From: Pempheris klunzingeri
Lineage: Eukaryota; Chordata; Actinopteri; Acropomatiformes; Pempheridae
Assembly: GCF_042242105.1 (NCBI RefSeq)
Contig: NC_092028.1
Span: 9,409,338 to 9,473,337, forward strand
Direction: 5' to 3'
DNA: 64,000 nt
Shown: positions 37,085-48,045 of the stretch, in pieces
Position numbering within the stretch: position 1 is the stretch's first letter
Layout of the letters: every line of letters begins with the position of its first letter
The notes under the pieces: generated by a model
What the model was told of the DNA's origin: nothing
What the model saw: only the letters and a program-made list of their open reading frames with translations
Databases searched by the model: none
Position numbers and translations under genes: made by a program

Positions 37085-37440
37085 GCAGCCTCCGGTCCAG
37101 TAGGTGGCGGTGTGTAAATTAAATGCTGGTCACAATTGAGCGAGTGATGAACCCGTCAAAGAGGAGGAGGAAGAAGAAGTAGCCAGCAGCTGATTTATCC
37201 CCAACAAGGTTCGTTTATCTACTAAGAAATCGCTTACAGAAACCAGGACGATTGCTCACATGTTACCAACACTGTATTTGTGATTTCAAAAAGGCGTGGT
37301 TGCACTCCAGGAAGGGCTCGTTTTCAGGGATCTTAACCGGAAGTAGCTGCTAAGTTAGCATTTGCGGCTAGGTAGCTAACAGCCAGGGCAGATCAGCTGT
37401 TTGTTGGGTTTGAAAGGTTCATACAATAGTAAGGCCGTTC
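37085..37440 (+). promoter_or_regulatory. trappc5: Probable trappc5 promoter region
   Basis: A more GC-rich stretch about 1 kb upstream of the first coding exon. It contains 'accggaagtagctg' (ETS-type CCGGAAGT) near 37,338. No first-exon donor could be chosen with confidence, so the start site is unplaced. Confidence 0.35.
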
Positions 37441-38074
37441 AGCGGAGCCTGTGTGCTGATACAAGCTTACAGGAGGTGTTGTTCGTGTTTGTTAATGCAT
37501 TAAACCCCGTGAATTAAATGTAGGGAGAATGAGCTAAATGGAGCCCGTCGATAACAAGTGTTAAAGCAAATATGATAATTTGCTCTGTATATCAGTTCAG
37601 TGCTGAAACTATTGGTTGATGAACAGCAAGTGAATGAAAAAGAATTTCGCTGCGAGACTTCATTTAAGTAATTCACCCCAAAAAAGCCACATTGTCTTTA
37701 CTTTCAGATCCTCAAACATGAAGGTTTGGATTATTTTGGATTAGGGATTATTTTTGTTTTGGACTGTAGGTTGTACAAAACAAGTAATAGTAAACTGAGA
37801 TGGGATTTTTTTGGTACTACTTTACAGACTAAGCCATTAATCCGGGGGAAAAAAAACATTGCAGCCCTAAATTAGTTTGTGCAAAAAGCCTTCATAATCT
37901 TATCTGCAGGCCTGATTTTCTGTTTGAAGCAATTAATCATCGTGATGTATGTGGTGTCAAATGTGACACGTGGGAGCCACTGGCTTCATTCACCACTGAC
38001 TAGTGTTATTTATGTGCTGGCTAGTATGCCAATGTTAAATCCATGCATAATATAATAGTATTCTCTAACCGCAG

Positions 38075-38094
38075 GGATCATGGTGTCAGAACAG
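38075..38094 (+). other. trappc5: Candidate 20-nt upstream microexon of trappc5
   Basis: Flanked by a good acceptor (ctctaaccgcag) and donor (CAG|GTAACT). It contains an ATG whose frame would continue into the next exon and add six residues (MVSEQI) before the normal start. It may equally be 5' UTR or not an exon at all. Confidence 0.35.
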
Positions 38095-38258
38095 GTAACT
38101 GAAAATATTTACACATCGCTGTCAGAAATGCTCTATAACAGAAACTAATTGAAACACTCATGTATTCAGTTGTCTCTCGCTGCCTAACGGCACTAACTAG
38201 CTATCAGTGATCTGATTGTGTGTATCAGTTGACGCTAACCTCTGCTCTCCGACAGATC

Positions 38259-38899
38259 ATGGACACTCGGTTCACTCGAGGGAAATCCAACATCTTGGAT
38301 CGACCCCTGACGCGACCCAAGACTGAAGTCAGCGTGAGTGCTTTTGCCCTGCTGTTCTCGGAGATGGTCCAGTACTGCCAGAGCCGTGTGTACTCTGTGT
38401 CCGAGCTGCAGACACGCCTGGCAGACATGGGCCAGAGCGTGGGAGCCAGCATGCTGGACGTGCTGGTCCTGCGAGAGAAGAACGGAAAGAGGGAGACCAA
38501 AGTGCTAAACATGCTGCTCTTCATCAAGGTTGGTAGATGTAAAAAGCAGCCGATGGTTTGAGAGTTCAGTAACTTTTAAACTAACCATCTTCTTTCCTAT
38601 AGGTTAATGTCTGGAAGTCTTTGTTTGGGAAGGAGGCTGACAAGCTGGAGCAGGCCAACGATGATGACAAGACTTACTACATCATAGAGAAGGAGCCACT
38701 CATCAACGCGTACATCTCTGTGCCCAAAGAGAACAGCAGCTTGAACTGCGCTGCCTTCACTGCGGGCATCGTGGAGGCCATCCTCACACACAGCGGCTTC
38801 CCTGCCAAAGTCACCGCGCACTGGCACAAAGGCACCACGTTAATGATAAAGTTTAATGAGTCGGTCATAGCCAGGGACAAAGCTTTGGATGGCAGATAA
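38259..38899 (+). CDS. trappc5: Trafficking protein particle complex subunit 5 (TRAPPC5/Bet5-Trs31 type)
   Basis: Two coding exons, 38259-38528 and 38603-38899, in phase 0, joined over a 74-bp intron (AAG|gttggt ... tatag|GTT). The product is 188 aa, the usual length of the family. TRAPPC5 (yeast Trs31) is a core subunit of the TRAPP complexes that tether ER-derived vesicles and act as Rab1 exchange factors at the Golgi. The sequence shows the Bet3/TRAPP fold family pattern: basic N-terminus with KSNILDRPL, the EMVQYCQSR helix, and the C-terminal AHWHKGTTLMIKF strand. The start chosen is the first Met giving the conserved N-terminus. The gene lies head to head with pglyrp2 and directly upstream of mcoln1. 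Confidence 0.97.
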
Positions 38900-39312
38900 A
38901 GAGGAGGAGGAGAAACCATCCAGGTCCAGGCTAGTGTTCATTCCTGACTGAATTTATTTGTGGTAACCAATGAGACTCTCTGGATGAATGAATGGATGAC
39001 TGCAGCACACTGAGCCAGAGAGAGAGAGGAAAACATGCAGCTCGTTGATTCAATCTTCCATGTTTTTGTGGCTCATCTCACTCCTGTTGTACCTCATGAA
39101 GTGACACCAAAATTGTTTACTGAAGGTCGCTTTTAATTTGTAGTTTCATGTCTCATCTTTACAACCACAGACCATTCATAAAAGATGAACATAATTGATT
39201 ATTTTCTTGTAATTACCTCTGTTTTTCAAGCCCAACAGGTCACTACATTAAACCACTACATAATTGATCAAATTTAAAGAGATAAAATTAAATAATGAAC
39301 AGATTATGTGAT

Positions 39313-39318
39313 AATAAA
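39313..39318 (+). terminator. trappc5: Poly(A) signal of trappc5
   Basis: AATAAA about 415 bases after the trappc5 stop codon. A second AATAAA at about 40,493 could serve a longer form. Confidence 0.45.
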
Positions 39319-39995
39319 AGTAACTGTGAGTTGCAGTCAGCGGGACTGAACAAAATCATCCCAGCTAATTAGAGCATCGCTGGGTTTTATAATGTTAGTT
39401 AATAAGTTAGTGTTACAATACCTTTGTAATGGTACAAAGAAGTTTATTTTACAGAGAGAGGTCCAGAATCATTAGAAACTTCCTCAATGTTTTTTTTGTT
39501 CTCTCATTCCAGTTCAACTCCAGCTGCATGTTTCATCTCTATAAAATAGATTCATAATCAGGGTTGTAGCTACAGTTCACAACACTGAGATCATATCCTC
39601 ACTTTTTTTTTACATTTTATTCTGTTTCTAATTATTTTATTTTGTGTGTGTGTGGTATCAGGAAAGTTTATGTTCTATGGATAAAAAAATGTACACAGTG
39701 TTTCATAAGCTGACTCCAATATTTGTAGATGCATTTTTAACCATTTTGATTACTTTTAGGCCAACTGAATAATAAGTAAATGAATGAAGGCATTAGAATT
39801 TCTCACCCTTAATGTCATTCTTGGCAGCCTTAAGGGGGCTTTTTGGTTCCTTGTGAAGATGGGGGCATCCGATGATGTATTACCCTGTAACTGCCTTCTG
39901 TCAGGTTTGATTCCTGCCGGGGGGCTTTTGTTGCTGGACATACTCTCCATCTCATTTCCCGTCTGTCTGTACTTTCCAAACAAAAAAATCTTAAC

Positions 39996-40367
39996 AGAAT
40001 AGTTCAACATTTTGGATAATATGCTCAATTTTATGTTCCCAAATGTGACGCACATCAGATCAGATTAAAGCCACTCTCACATCTGCACAGTAATTATGAA
40101 GCTACACCCAGTAGCCACTTAGCTTAGCATGAAAAGTGGAGATGTGGAAACATCCAGCCAACAAAATCCACCTACTAACACCTTTAAAGATCCCTAATTA
40201 AACCATCATACCTTGGTTATGTCTTCAAAAGCTGAAGTATGGAAACATCAGTTGGTTGTCACTGGGGGTTATGTGCCAGGCTAGCTGTTTCCCTTTGTTT
40301 CAAGTGTTTGTGCTAAGCTAAGCTAAGTGGCTGCAAATACACGTTTTCAAAAATGCTGAACTATTCC
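39996..40367. mobile_element. MITE-like element with inverted termini ('gaactattcc' family), fullest copy
   Basis: Begins 'agaatagttcaacattttgg' and ends 'aaaaatgctgaactattcct'; the two ends are imperfect inverted repeats. Internal blocks 'agccacttagcttagcatga' and 'gctaagctaagctaagtggc' are also arranged as inverted repeats. The element is about 370 bp, has no coding capacity, and matches partial copies at 12,721, 16,862, 27,200 and 46,897. It lies between trappc5 and mcoln1. Confidence 0.65.
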
Positions 40368-40646
40368 TCTGGGATGGAGGGGAGTGGGGGTACTTGTGAC
40401 CTCAGTGTATTTCAGTCCTGGCTATGACCCTGGTTATTATGTCTTTGTTGCACTTCCGGTTACCGCTGTTACTGTTTGTCTGTTAATCTTGAATAAAACT
40501 GTTATGACACAGAATGAAAAAATCCACGTGAGTCCGAGTCACAACCACACCAAGTGTGAAACCCACGGTGGCACGCCGATTGTAGCATTTTGAACGGATG
40601 ATCGAGGAGCACTTCCTGGTGCAGCGCGCTCTTCTCGCAGACAGCA

Positions 40647-40669
40647 GTCACGTGATGGAGTCACGTGTC
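40647..40669. promoter_or_regulatory. mcoln1: Tandem CLEAR (TFEB/TFE3) sites
   Basis: GTCACGTGAT at 40,647-40,656 and GTCACGTGTC at 40,660-40,669, three bases apart and about 190-210 bases before the ATG. The consensus CLEAR element is GTCACGTGAC; each copy differs at one or two end positions only. Mammalian MCOLN1 is a known member of the TFEB-driven lysosomal gene network. Confidence 0.65.
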
Positions 40670-40768
40670 CACCAGGAAGCTGCCGTCTGTTTACCTTCGC
40701 CTGTCATCCAAACACTGCGACACCGCGCATCCTTCAAGTAAAATGATACCCGACGCGCTTTAAAAAAG

Positions 40769-40849
40769 ATGAACTTCCGTCTCTCCTCGCCCTCCGTGCC
40801 GCCGATGATGTCCGCCTCCTCCTCCGTCCCCCCCCGAGTGACCGTCTAA
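40769..40849 (+). other. Upstream open reading frame in mcoln1 5' leader
   Basis: The frame runs from an ATG at 40,769 (with further in-frame ATGs at 40,805 and 40,808) to a TAA at 40,847-40,849, only eight bases before the mcoln1 ATG and out of frame with it. Whether the first ATG is inside the mRNA depends on the start site. Confidence 0.5.
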
Positions 40850-40857
40850 GCACCAAA

Positions 40858-43800
40858 ATGGCATCTTCAAGTTACACCTGCATCCAGGACAGCGCCACAG
40901 GTTCGTCAGTGCTCCATTTATCTTCCTCTGTCTGGCTTCATGGAGCCGGTTAATGTGCGTGTTTGTGTCTGTGCTCCAAACTGCTGCTGTTTGCAATCTG
41001 TTCTCTTCTATGTGGGGGAGTCGACTTATGACGTGATGTGATTTAAATCAGGTCTAACAAAGGAGATGCTCAGTATCAGTATCAGCCCGGCATAGATGCA
41101 TCAACTCTTTATGCTTAGTGAACATCTCCCAATTAAAGCAGCATCCACAGCCTCACCTCGTGTTTACAATGAATGATCTGCTGTACACGTCCAGGGAATC
41201 AAAGCTTAAAGGGACACGTCACCCCTTTTACGCATTAAATTTAGCAATGATGGGGGAGAAAAAACTCCATATTTAACAGGAGACTATCCTGCAAGCTGCA
41301 GATTGCAACTTTGATCTCATTTAGTTGGCCTAAAAGCAATCAAAGTTGTTAAAAATGCTGAGTCTGAAAATATTGGAGTCATCTTACAAAACACTGCGTA
41401 TATATTGTGTTTTAGATTTTTCTCGATTTGCTGTTTTGGTCTTTAAAACATCAGAAAACAGTGGAAAATTTGCTCCAGCACAATTTCCTAAAACTTAAGG
41501 TGAGGTCATCAGATGTTGAGTTTTGTCTGACTGACCAACAGTTTGAACCACTGAATGTTTGGAATTTTCCCTTGAAAAACGACTTGATTATTGTAATAAT
41601 AATAATTGATTATTAAAATATTTCTGCAGAAAAAATCAATTATTCAAATAATTGTCACAGTTCTGAATGAAAGAAGCTGTCCAGTCACATTATAGGAGGT
41701 TTGACTCATACTAGTGACCTAAAAGTCATGATATTTTTTGCCGTCATCTGCTTAGATTTTGACCACTTGTGTCTCCACGGAATGAAAGTGCAATGTTAAA
41801 GCCTCTTGAGTGCCTCTCCAGCATTTCGATACAGCCGATCGTGTTTAAGGTCCATCTTCGGTCTAAAACCATGGGTTTCTTTGTGTTTCCCAGAGAAGGA
41901 CAGGCTCCTCTCCTCCGTAAGCAGCTATGGGTCCCGGGACCCTCTTGGGGATGGCAGCCCCCGTCCCACTGTTTTGGTGGGCTCTGACCCTCACCAGAAG
42001 CAGGAGGAAGAGGAAGAAGAGGAGGAGGAGGCCCTGAGGAGGAAACTCAAGTACTTCTTCATGAGCCCTTGTGACAAGTATCACGCCAAGGGGCGCAAGC
42101 CTTTCAAGCTGGGCCTGCAGCTGCTCAAAATCATCATTGTGACGGTGCAGGTGGATACAGCTTCATGTTAGGATTTGACATAAACTACCATATTGCTTGT
42201 AGATTACATCCTAACTGCTAATCTGCGACCGATGATGCCTGTTGAAGCTCATTTGTTTTGTCCCTTTGTCACTCTGCTTCTTAGTTGGTGCTGTTTGGAC
42301 TGAGCAACCAGATGGTGGTGACATTTAAAGAGGAAAACACAGCGGCATTCAAACACCTTTTCCTGAAGGGCTATGAGGAGAACGTTCCTCAGGCCGTCCA
42401 CACGCAGACGGAACTCTACAGCTGCATTCACTTTGCCATAGAGCAGGTAGCCCAATGATAAGTGCAATTCAGTGCACTGCCTTAAAGGGAGCAACGATAT
42501 TTTCTTCTAGACTTGACAAGACTAAGAGTCTAGGTACAACTAGAGACGAGGGAGAAAGTGTGTGTGTGTGTGTGTGTTTGTGTTGTGATTCACTGTCACA
42601 TGGTTGGAATTTTAGAAAGATATGATTCCTGAGATGAGCACCCTCATAGGGGCAGATGTGGCTCAGAGATAGTTGGGGTTTGGGGCGGTCGTCCAGCAGT
42701 CGGAAGGTCGGTGGTTCGATCTGCACTCCTCCAGTCTGCCAAAGTCAAAAGGTCCTTGGGCGAGACACGGAACCCCACATTGTTCCTATCAGTGTACGAA
42801 TGCCTGTGAGTGACTAGTTCCCTCCTGACGGCAGGGTTGGCAACGTCCCATCACTGCATGAACGGTGTGTGAATGAGAATGTAGGGTTATGGTGCTCTTC
42901 TGTGCTTTTGTTAATATACCTCGAGCCCAGTTGTAACTCCACCTCTCTCTACAGTACATGGCTCTACCTCAGATCTCGCTCGGTCAGTATGCATACGTGT
43001 TGGGCGTCGGTGTAAATGGAAGTGCGCTCTCCCTCTGCCAGAGGTACTACAAGAGGGGCACCATCGACCCGGTCAACGACACCTTTGACATCGACCCCCA
43101 TGTTGTCACCGGTAGGATGACCTGTATCTTTCAGATTTGATCTCCTTGGTTGTTCACTGAATTTGTCCCGGGGTGTTTAACATAAAAAACCAGCAGCCGT
43201 GTTATTTATTCAGTGCCAGTATTTTCTCATCCTTTAGGGAAATTACTGTGTCAGTGAGTCATTGTGTTGCTGCTCCATATATTCCAAGACGTGCCTTGCA
43301 ACTGTGCCCTACTTTCACAGGCCTGAAATACTTCCTATCAGCAAAAACACAGTATAAAAGCGTATTTTTCATATACTTTACTGGCAACACACAATGCCAC
43401 AGCTTTGGGAAAAGAAGTTATTTGCACACACCTGCTGATTTGGCAGAGATGACTTTTGGCAATGTAAAATCCATCTAAAGATAAACTAAGACAAATATAA
43501 ATCTCCAAGGGGACAGCGCTGCATTCAGATGCTTTGAGGAAGTGTTGTTAGTGCTTCACATGATGTGGAAAAAGTGTGTTTTGTAAGGTTTTAAAACTTC
43601 CCCATGTGATATTTCTTCGGTTCCTCTAATGCTAGCTTTTTGATTTTATTTCCAGATTGCATTGGACTGAATCCACTGACTTACAGCTCTGCTCCTGGAA
43701 ACAGTGACTACAAGAATTTCACTCTCAAGTTTTACAAGTCAGATGATGTTTGTTTGCTTTTTAACATTAAAGCAAAGTGTTCTTTTCTTTGCATCGTTAA

Positions 43801-46800
43801 CTATTCCTTCTGAATCCTCTGTGTCTCTCTATCATATTTATTTGTCTCCAGGCTGATCAATGTAACAATTGACTTCCAGCTGAAGGCCATCAACATCCAG
43901 ACCATTATAAACAATGAAATCCCGGACTGCTACACCTTTGCTATCACGGTGAACTACCTCTTCTGGTGTTTCTGTTTGAATGAACCCCCTGTATCATAGA
44001 AAAGTACAGACAGGGATCATTCAACTACACTTAATCAGATTTGTGATAAACTGATGTTTATACCCAGAGGTTGCGTGCTTACCTGGGTTCTTGTTGCCGT
44101 CAGATCGCCATGGATAACAGAGCGCACAGCGGCAAAGTAAAGATCAGTCTGCAGAACCAGGCCTCTATAAAGGAGTGTAAAGACCCCAACGTGTCTGGGC
44201 ACGGTGAGTAAGTGGTGCTGGATGAGCTGCAATGGACGCGTGATTTTGTGCTGATATTCACTCATTCGACTCTCATTATCACGCTTTATCAGTCGTTTTC
44301 TCAAATGCCTTTGGTCCCTCTTCTGTCAGCGGAGAGCTACGCACGGGAGTTCTTCGACGTGCTGGTGGCGTTCGTCTGTCTGCTGTCCCTGCTGCTGTGT
44401 GGGCGCTCCATCCTCAGAGGCATCCTGCTGCAGCACGTGAGTGAGCAGACCAAACATTCATGTGCTGATGTTGCGGAAATACCGCTTTCCTCTGTGACAG
44501 TAATCTGTCCATCTTGTACGTGCCATCCTCTTCTCTAAATTCAACCAGATGGGGCTCAATAGATTTTGTTTATTCAAATACGAGAAGAAAAAAAACAACT
44601 TTCCTTCCTCATAAAAGATTTTAAGTTTGCGAAACTGCATCCATGTTTACTTGCTAGCGCGGTCCCCTTCTTCCCTGCCTACCTGGACATCATTGGAATA
44701 ATGTGAGAGCATTGGCAGGGATGTGTATCGCACCACTCGTGAGGATGTGTGTCCTCGTGCGTATGCAGGGGAACAAACAACACAAGGACAGGCTCTTAAA
44801 AGTATTTAGCCACAGCTTTACCAGTGTGCAAACACTCCACAGGGTTCTCTCGACTGGAAAATACAGGATTCAGCTTTTTAGACTCTGGAATCACATTTTC
44901 CAGGGCTGCAAAAAGAAAGCTAGTTGTTTATATTTGATCACAAAAGAAGTGACATGGCTTAAAAAGTGTGGCTCATTCATACGTTTTTAATAGTTGTTGG
45001 ACAACACTGGAGCTCTGTGGCACAGTGGAACAATATATAAGGCTTTGGCTACAGATAATGCTTGTTTGTAGGATCAGTTCATTCTTAGTTAATGATTGTT
45101 GAGTTGGGCATGGATGACCGGGGGAAAGATCGTTGACCAGACCTGAAGGTGCCTGAACACGATGCATAAACACACGTGTTCTGCTGCTAGCAAGGCTGTC
45201 TTGTTTATTTCACTAAAAAAAATCGACTTCAGGTTTTATGAGTAGTATCCCTGGGATTGTTAATGAATCCAGAGGCACACGGAGCCACAGACAGTAAAGT
45301 AGATTAGACGCCTCTGATATCTTTGAAAGAACTGGAGACATTTTATGTTGACTGCCTTTCAGTTTCTGAGTTCACGCCACACACTTGAGGAAGTGCATAT
45401 CAACATTCTGGTGAGAGTTAAAGAAATGGACCCCACCGTTAAAACCAGAACATACCAACTTCTTGTTTTTACACTGTCATTTTTGTATGGAGTGAACAAA
45501 GGAGGTGTAACATATCAAGCAGTAATATGTTGGGTTTTTTGTATCCATTGAATGATCTAACATAAATGTAAACAGAACCAGAAACACATCTTCTCATGTC
45601 ATTGATCCTCTTCTGTTTCTCTAACCAGGAGTACGTGCAGTTTTTCAAACACAAACTCTGCCGCAGTGTCAGCTGGGGAGACAGGATGGAGTTCATCAAC
45701 GGCTGGTACATCCTACTCATCATCAGCGACATGTTCACCATCATCGGCAGCTTCATCAAAATTGGGATCGAGTCCAAGGTAATATGACTCCCGTTAGTAA
45801 GTTGCCACATCATCTCCAGCTGAGGTCTAAACTGTCTTACAGCTTTGCAGCACAATTCTCAGTTTCTGGCGAGTAACGATGTCGCTGTTGTGATGCAGAA
45901 TCTGTCATCTTATGACATATGTGGAATCCTGCTGGGAACCTCAACTCTGCTGGTGTGGGTGGGAGTCATCCGCTACCTCAGCTTCTTTCAGAAATACAAT
46001 GTAAGTGAAAGACAAATGCACGCACATACACGCAGAGATCTTTTTTTCCTCTTTGTGTTAATGTAAATATGTTTTGCCCGTTCTCTCTCTCTTTACGTCA
46101 CAGATCTTGATTGTGACTCTAAGAGCTGCTTTTCCCAATGTGATCCGCTTCTGCTGCTGTGCAGCTGCTATTTACATGGGTTATTGCTTCTGTGGATGGA
46201 TTGTGCTGGGACCCTATCATGCCAAGGTACTGTACACACACACACACACACGCACACACACACACACACACACACACTCTGCAGTGCCTCTAACCAGGGA
46301 TGAGGAGGCATGAGTCATTGGCATCAAAAGTACATGTCGGAACAGCCTAATTACCATAAAAAGCCTTCAAGCATATCGTCTTTGCAGCTATATATAATTA
46401 ATGAGAGAAGAAAATGGACATTTATTAAATATGAATCATGACAACATTCTGTGGATACCTTGTTTTTGCTTGCAGTGGTAATGGGCTGTGCTCTGGTGGC
46501 AAGTGGGCAGTGAAAAAAACTGTACAATTAGCAAGTAATGAAACTTAAAAAAAAATAAAGACAATGAAAAGATTTAATAGAAAAGGCACAATGCAACACC
46601 GATTCACATCACTAAAATATTTGTAAAAGGTCAATTTAATAAAGAACCATGTTAGAACTGGCAGTTTAAAGCCTTGCTACAAATTAAAGGGCTAGTCCTA
46701 CGATTTAGTATTACATTTCTATAAAGTCGGGTGACTCACGAGAGACGTTTAAATAAGGAATGGTCAAAACTGAATCCTTAAATTATGTCCATGCTAAAAT

Positions 46801-47649
46801 TTTCAGGGTCATTCATTTGAATTTTGGAACATTCTTCCATAGCAACAGAAGACACGTAATGACGAGTACACTGTAACTTTGAGTACCCCTTTTAAAGGAA
46901 TAGTTTGACAATTTAAGAACTATGCATATTAGTATAATTTAGCTAAGAACCTAAGTCTCTGTTACTGCCACCCTGGTGTTTTATTATAGGTTATTGATAG
47001 GTAGTGCTACTCATGTATATATAAATGTGCACCAATTCCACCTGGAATCAAGATTACCACCACCATATTTCCAAAAGTGTGGAACTATTCCTATAACATG
47101 TTGAAAAAGCACTGACATTCACTTCCTCATTTAAATCCTGCATTAATATGGATTGCCTTAATCTCACTAATATATATTGTGTTGTTATTTCTTTGCATTG
47201 ACCCCATGTATACAGTTTCGCTCCCTGTCCATGGTGTCAGAGTGCCTGTTTTCTCTGATCAATGGAGACGACATGTTCGTAACCTTCGCTGAGATGGAGC
47301 AGAGCGGTACGCTGGTGTGGATCTTCAGCCAGATCTACCTTTACACTTTTATCTCCCTCTTCATCTACATGGTGCTGTCCCTCTTCATTGCACTCATCAC
47401 CGGCGCCTACGACACCATTATGGTAGGGTTTCACGTCCCGCTCTTGTTTCTCTGCTCTTTTCTCTGTGGAGTTGTGTGTAGAGAGTGTTCAGCTTTTACG
47501 TCGTCTTCCTACAGGCCCAAACTCAGGAGCAGGTACGCGTCACTGATCTGCACGCGTTCATCGCAGAGTGCACGGACACGCCCAGCTCGGGCAAGTTCCG
47601 TGGGCCCGAAGGGTCCTCGTGCTCCTTCCTCTGCTGCTGTGACTGGTGA
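40858..47649 (+). CDS. mcoln1: Mucolipin-1 (TRPML1) lysosomal cation channel
   Basis: Thirteen coding exons: 40858-40900, 41894-42150, 42285-42446, 42955-43111, 43656-43737, 43852-43948, 44104-44203, 44330-44436, 45629-45778, 45899-46000, 46104-46226, 47216-47422, 47515-47649. All phases match and give 573 aa (human: 580). It is a PI(3,5)P2-gated Ca2+/Fe2+/Na+ channel of late endosomes and lysosomes. Visible are an N-terminal dileucine signal (EKDRLL, 15-20), an acidic tract then basic lipid-binding stretch (RRKLKYF...KGRKPFK), TM1 (~86-107), a large lumenal loop with N-glycosylation sites (NGS, NDT, NFT, NVT), TM2-TM6, the pore filter NGDDM (476-480) and a C-terminal CCC (palmitoylation-type) motif. 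Teleosts often keep two copies (mcoln1a/b); I cannot say which this is. The stop lies in TGGTGAGG, which is also a possible donor. Confidence 0.96.
41430..41670 (+). repeat. Dispersed teleost repeat, 'gattaatcaattaat' family
   Basis: Contains 'aaaacatcagaaaacagtgg', 'tgaccaacagtttgaacca', 'cccttgaaaaacgacttga' and 'aataattgattattaaaata'. Same family as 13,730-14,055. It lies in intron 1 of mcoln1. Confidence 0.6.
42559..42583. repeat. (GT)n microsatellite
   Basis: GT run with one interruption, in intron 3 of mcoln1. Confidence 0.9.
42650..42900 (+). mobile_element. tRNA-derived SINE
   Basis: The head contains a box A-like stretch (TGGCTCAGAGATAGTTGG) and a box B (GGTTCGATC at 42,713-42,721), spaced as in a tRNA promoter. 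It is followed by a conserved tail with 'tcctccagtctgcc', 'gtccttgggcgagacac', 'gaaccccacattg' and 'gtgtgtgaatgaga'. This is the typical plan of a common teleost SINE. It lies in intron 3 of mcoln1, same orientation as the gene, with borders approximate. Confidence 0.8.
46234..46277. repeat. (CA)n microsatellite
   Basis: Long CA run with a CG interruption, starting about eight bases after the exon 11 donor of mcoln1. Confidence 0.95.
46897..47092. mobile_element. Short MITE copy, 'gaactattcc' family
   Basis: Starts 'ggaatagtttgacaattta' and ends 'ccaaaagtgtggaactattcct'; the ends are imperfect inverted repeats. The middle is shorter than in the copy at 39,996. It lies in intron 11 of mcoln1. 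Confidence 0.6.
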
Positions 47650-48045
47650 GGAGCAGGAAATGGATGCGCAGAGGGAGTAAGCAATGAATGAGAGTGTGTG
47701 TGAAAGGGCAAGGGCGTTATAATTTCTTCTTTTCAAACCAGTATATTTCCACTCCAGTGACAGCCGGCTGCAAATGGACTCCTTTTACCAGCAGGGACGA
47801 TAAATGCCTTGAGAGCGAACAGACTGACCTTGGACCACGTCATCCTCTGCTGTCCGTGTCTGAATTTTGCTGTTTGAATTTGTGCTGGAGCTGTAGATTG
47901 CACTGCACAGTCTCAAGCCCAATTACCTGCTTCAGCTTTTGTACTGTATGAATAATTTATTGTCTGAAATGTCACTTTGTTAGGGCTTTGATGACTAGAT
48001 GCATAACGCCAGTAAACATATTCATTGCAGTTGACTGGAAATTTG

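Larger units (their letters stand above)
40590..40857 (+). promoter_or_regulatory. mcoln1: mcoln1 promoter and 5' UTR, CpG-rich
   Basis: GC- and CpG-rich block immediately upstream of the mcoln1 start codon. It contains two CLEAR-type E-boxes (40,647 and 40,660) and a short upstream open frame (40,769-40,849). No TATA box was seen. The exact start site is unknown. Confidence 0.6.

Noticed and set aside
42650-42730. A possible functional tRNA gene
   Set aside because: Box A and box B are recognisable but no cloverleaf with a paired acceptor stem is evident, and the conserved non-tRNA tail marks it as a SINE.
45469-45855. Minus-strand ORF of 128 codons
   Set aside because: It is the antisense of mcoln1 exon 9 (45,629-45,778) plus intron.
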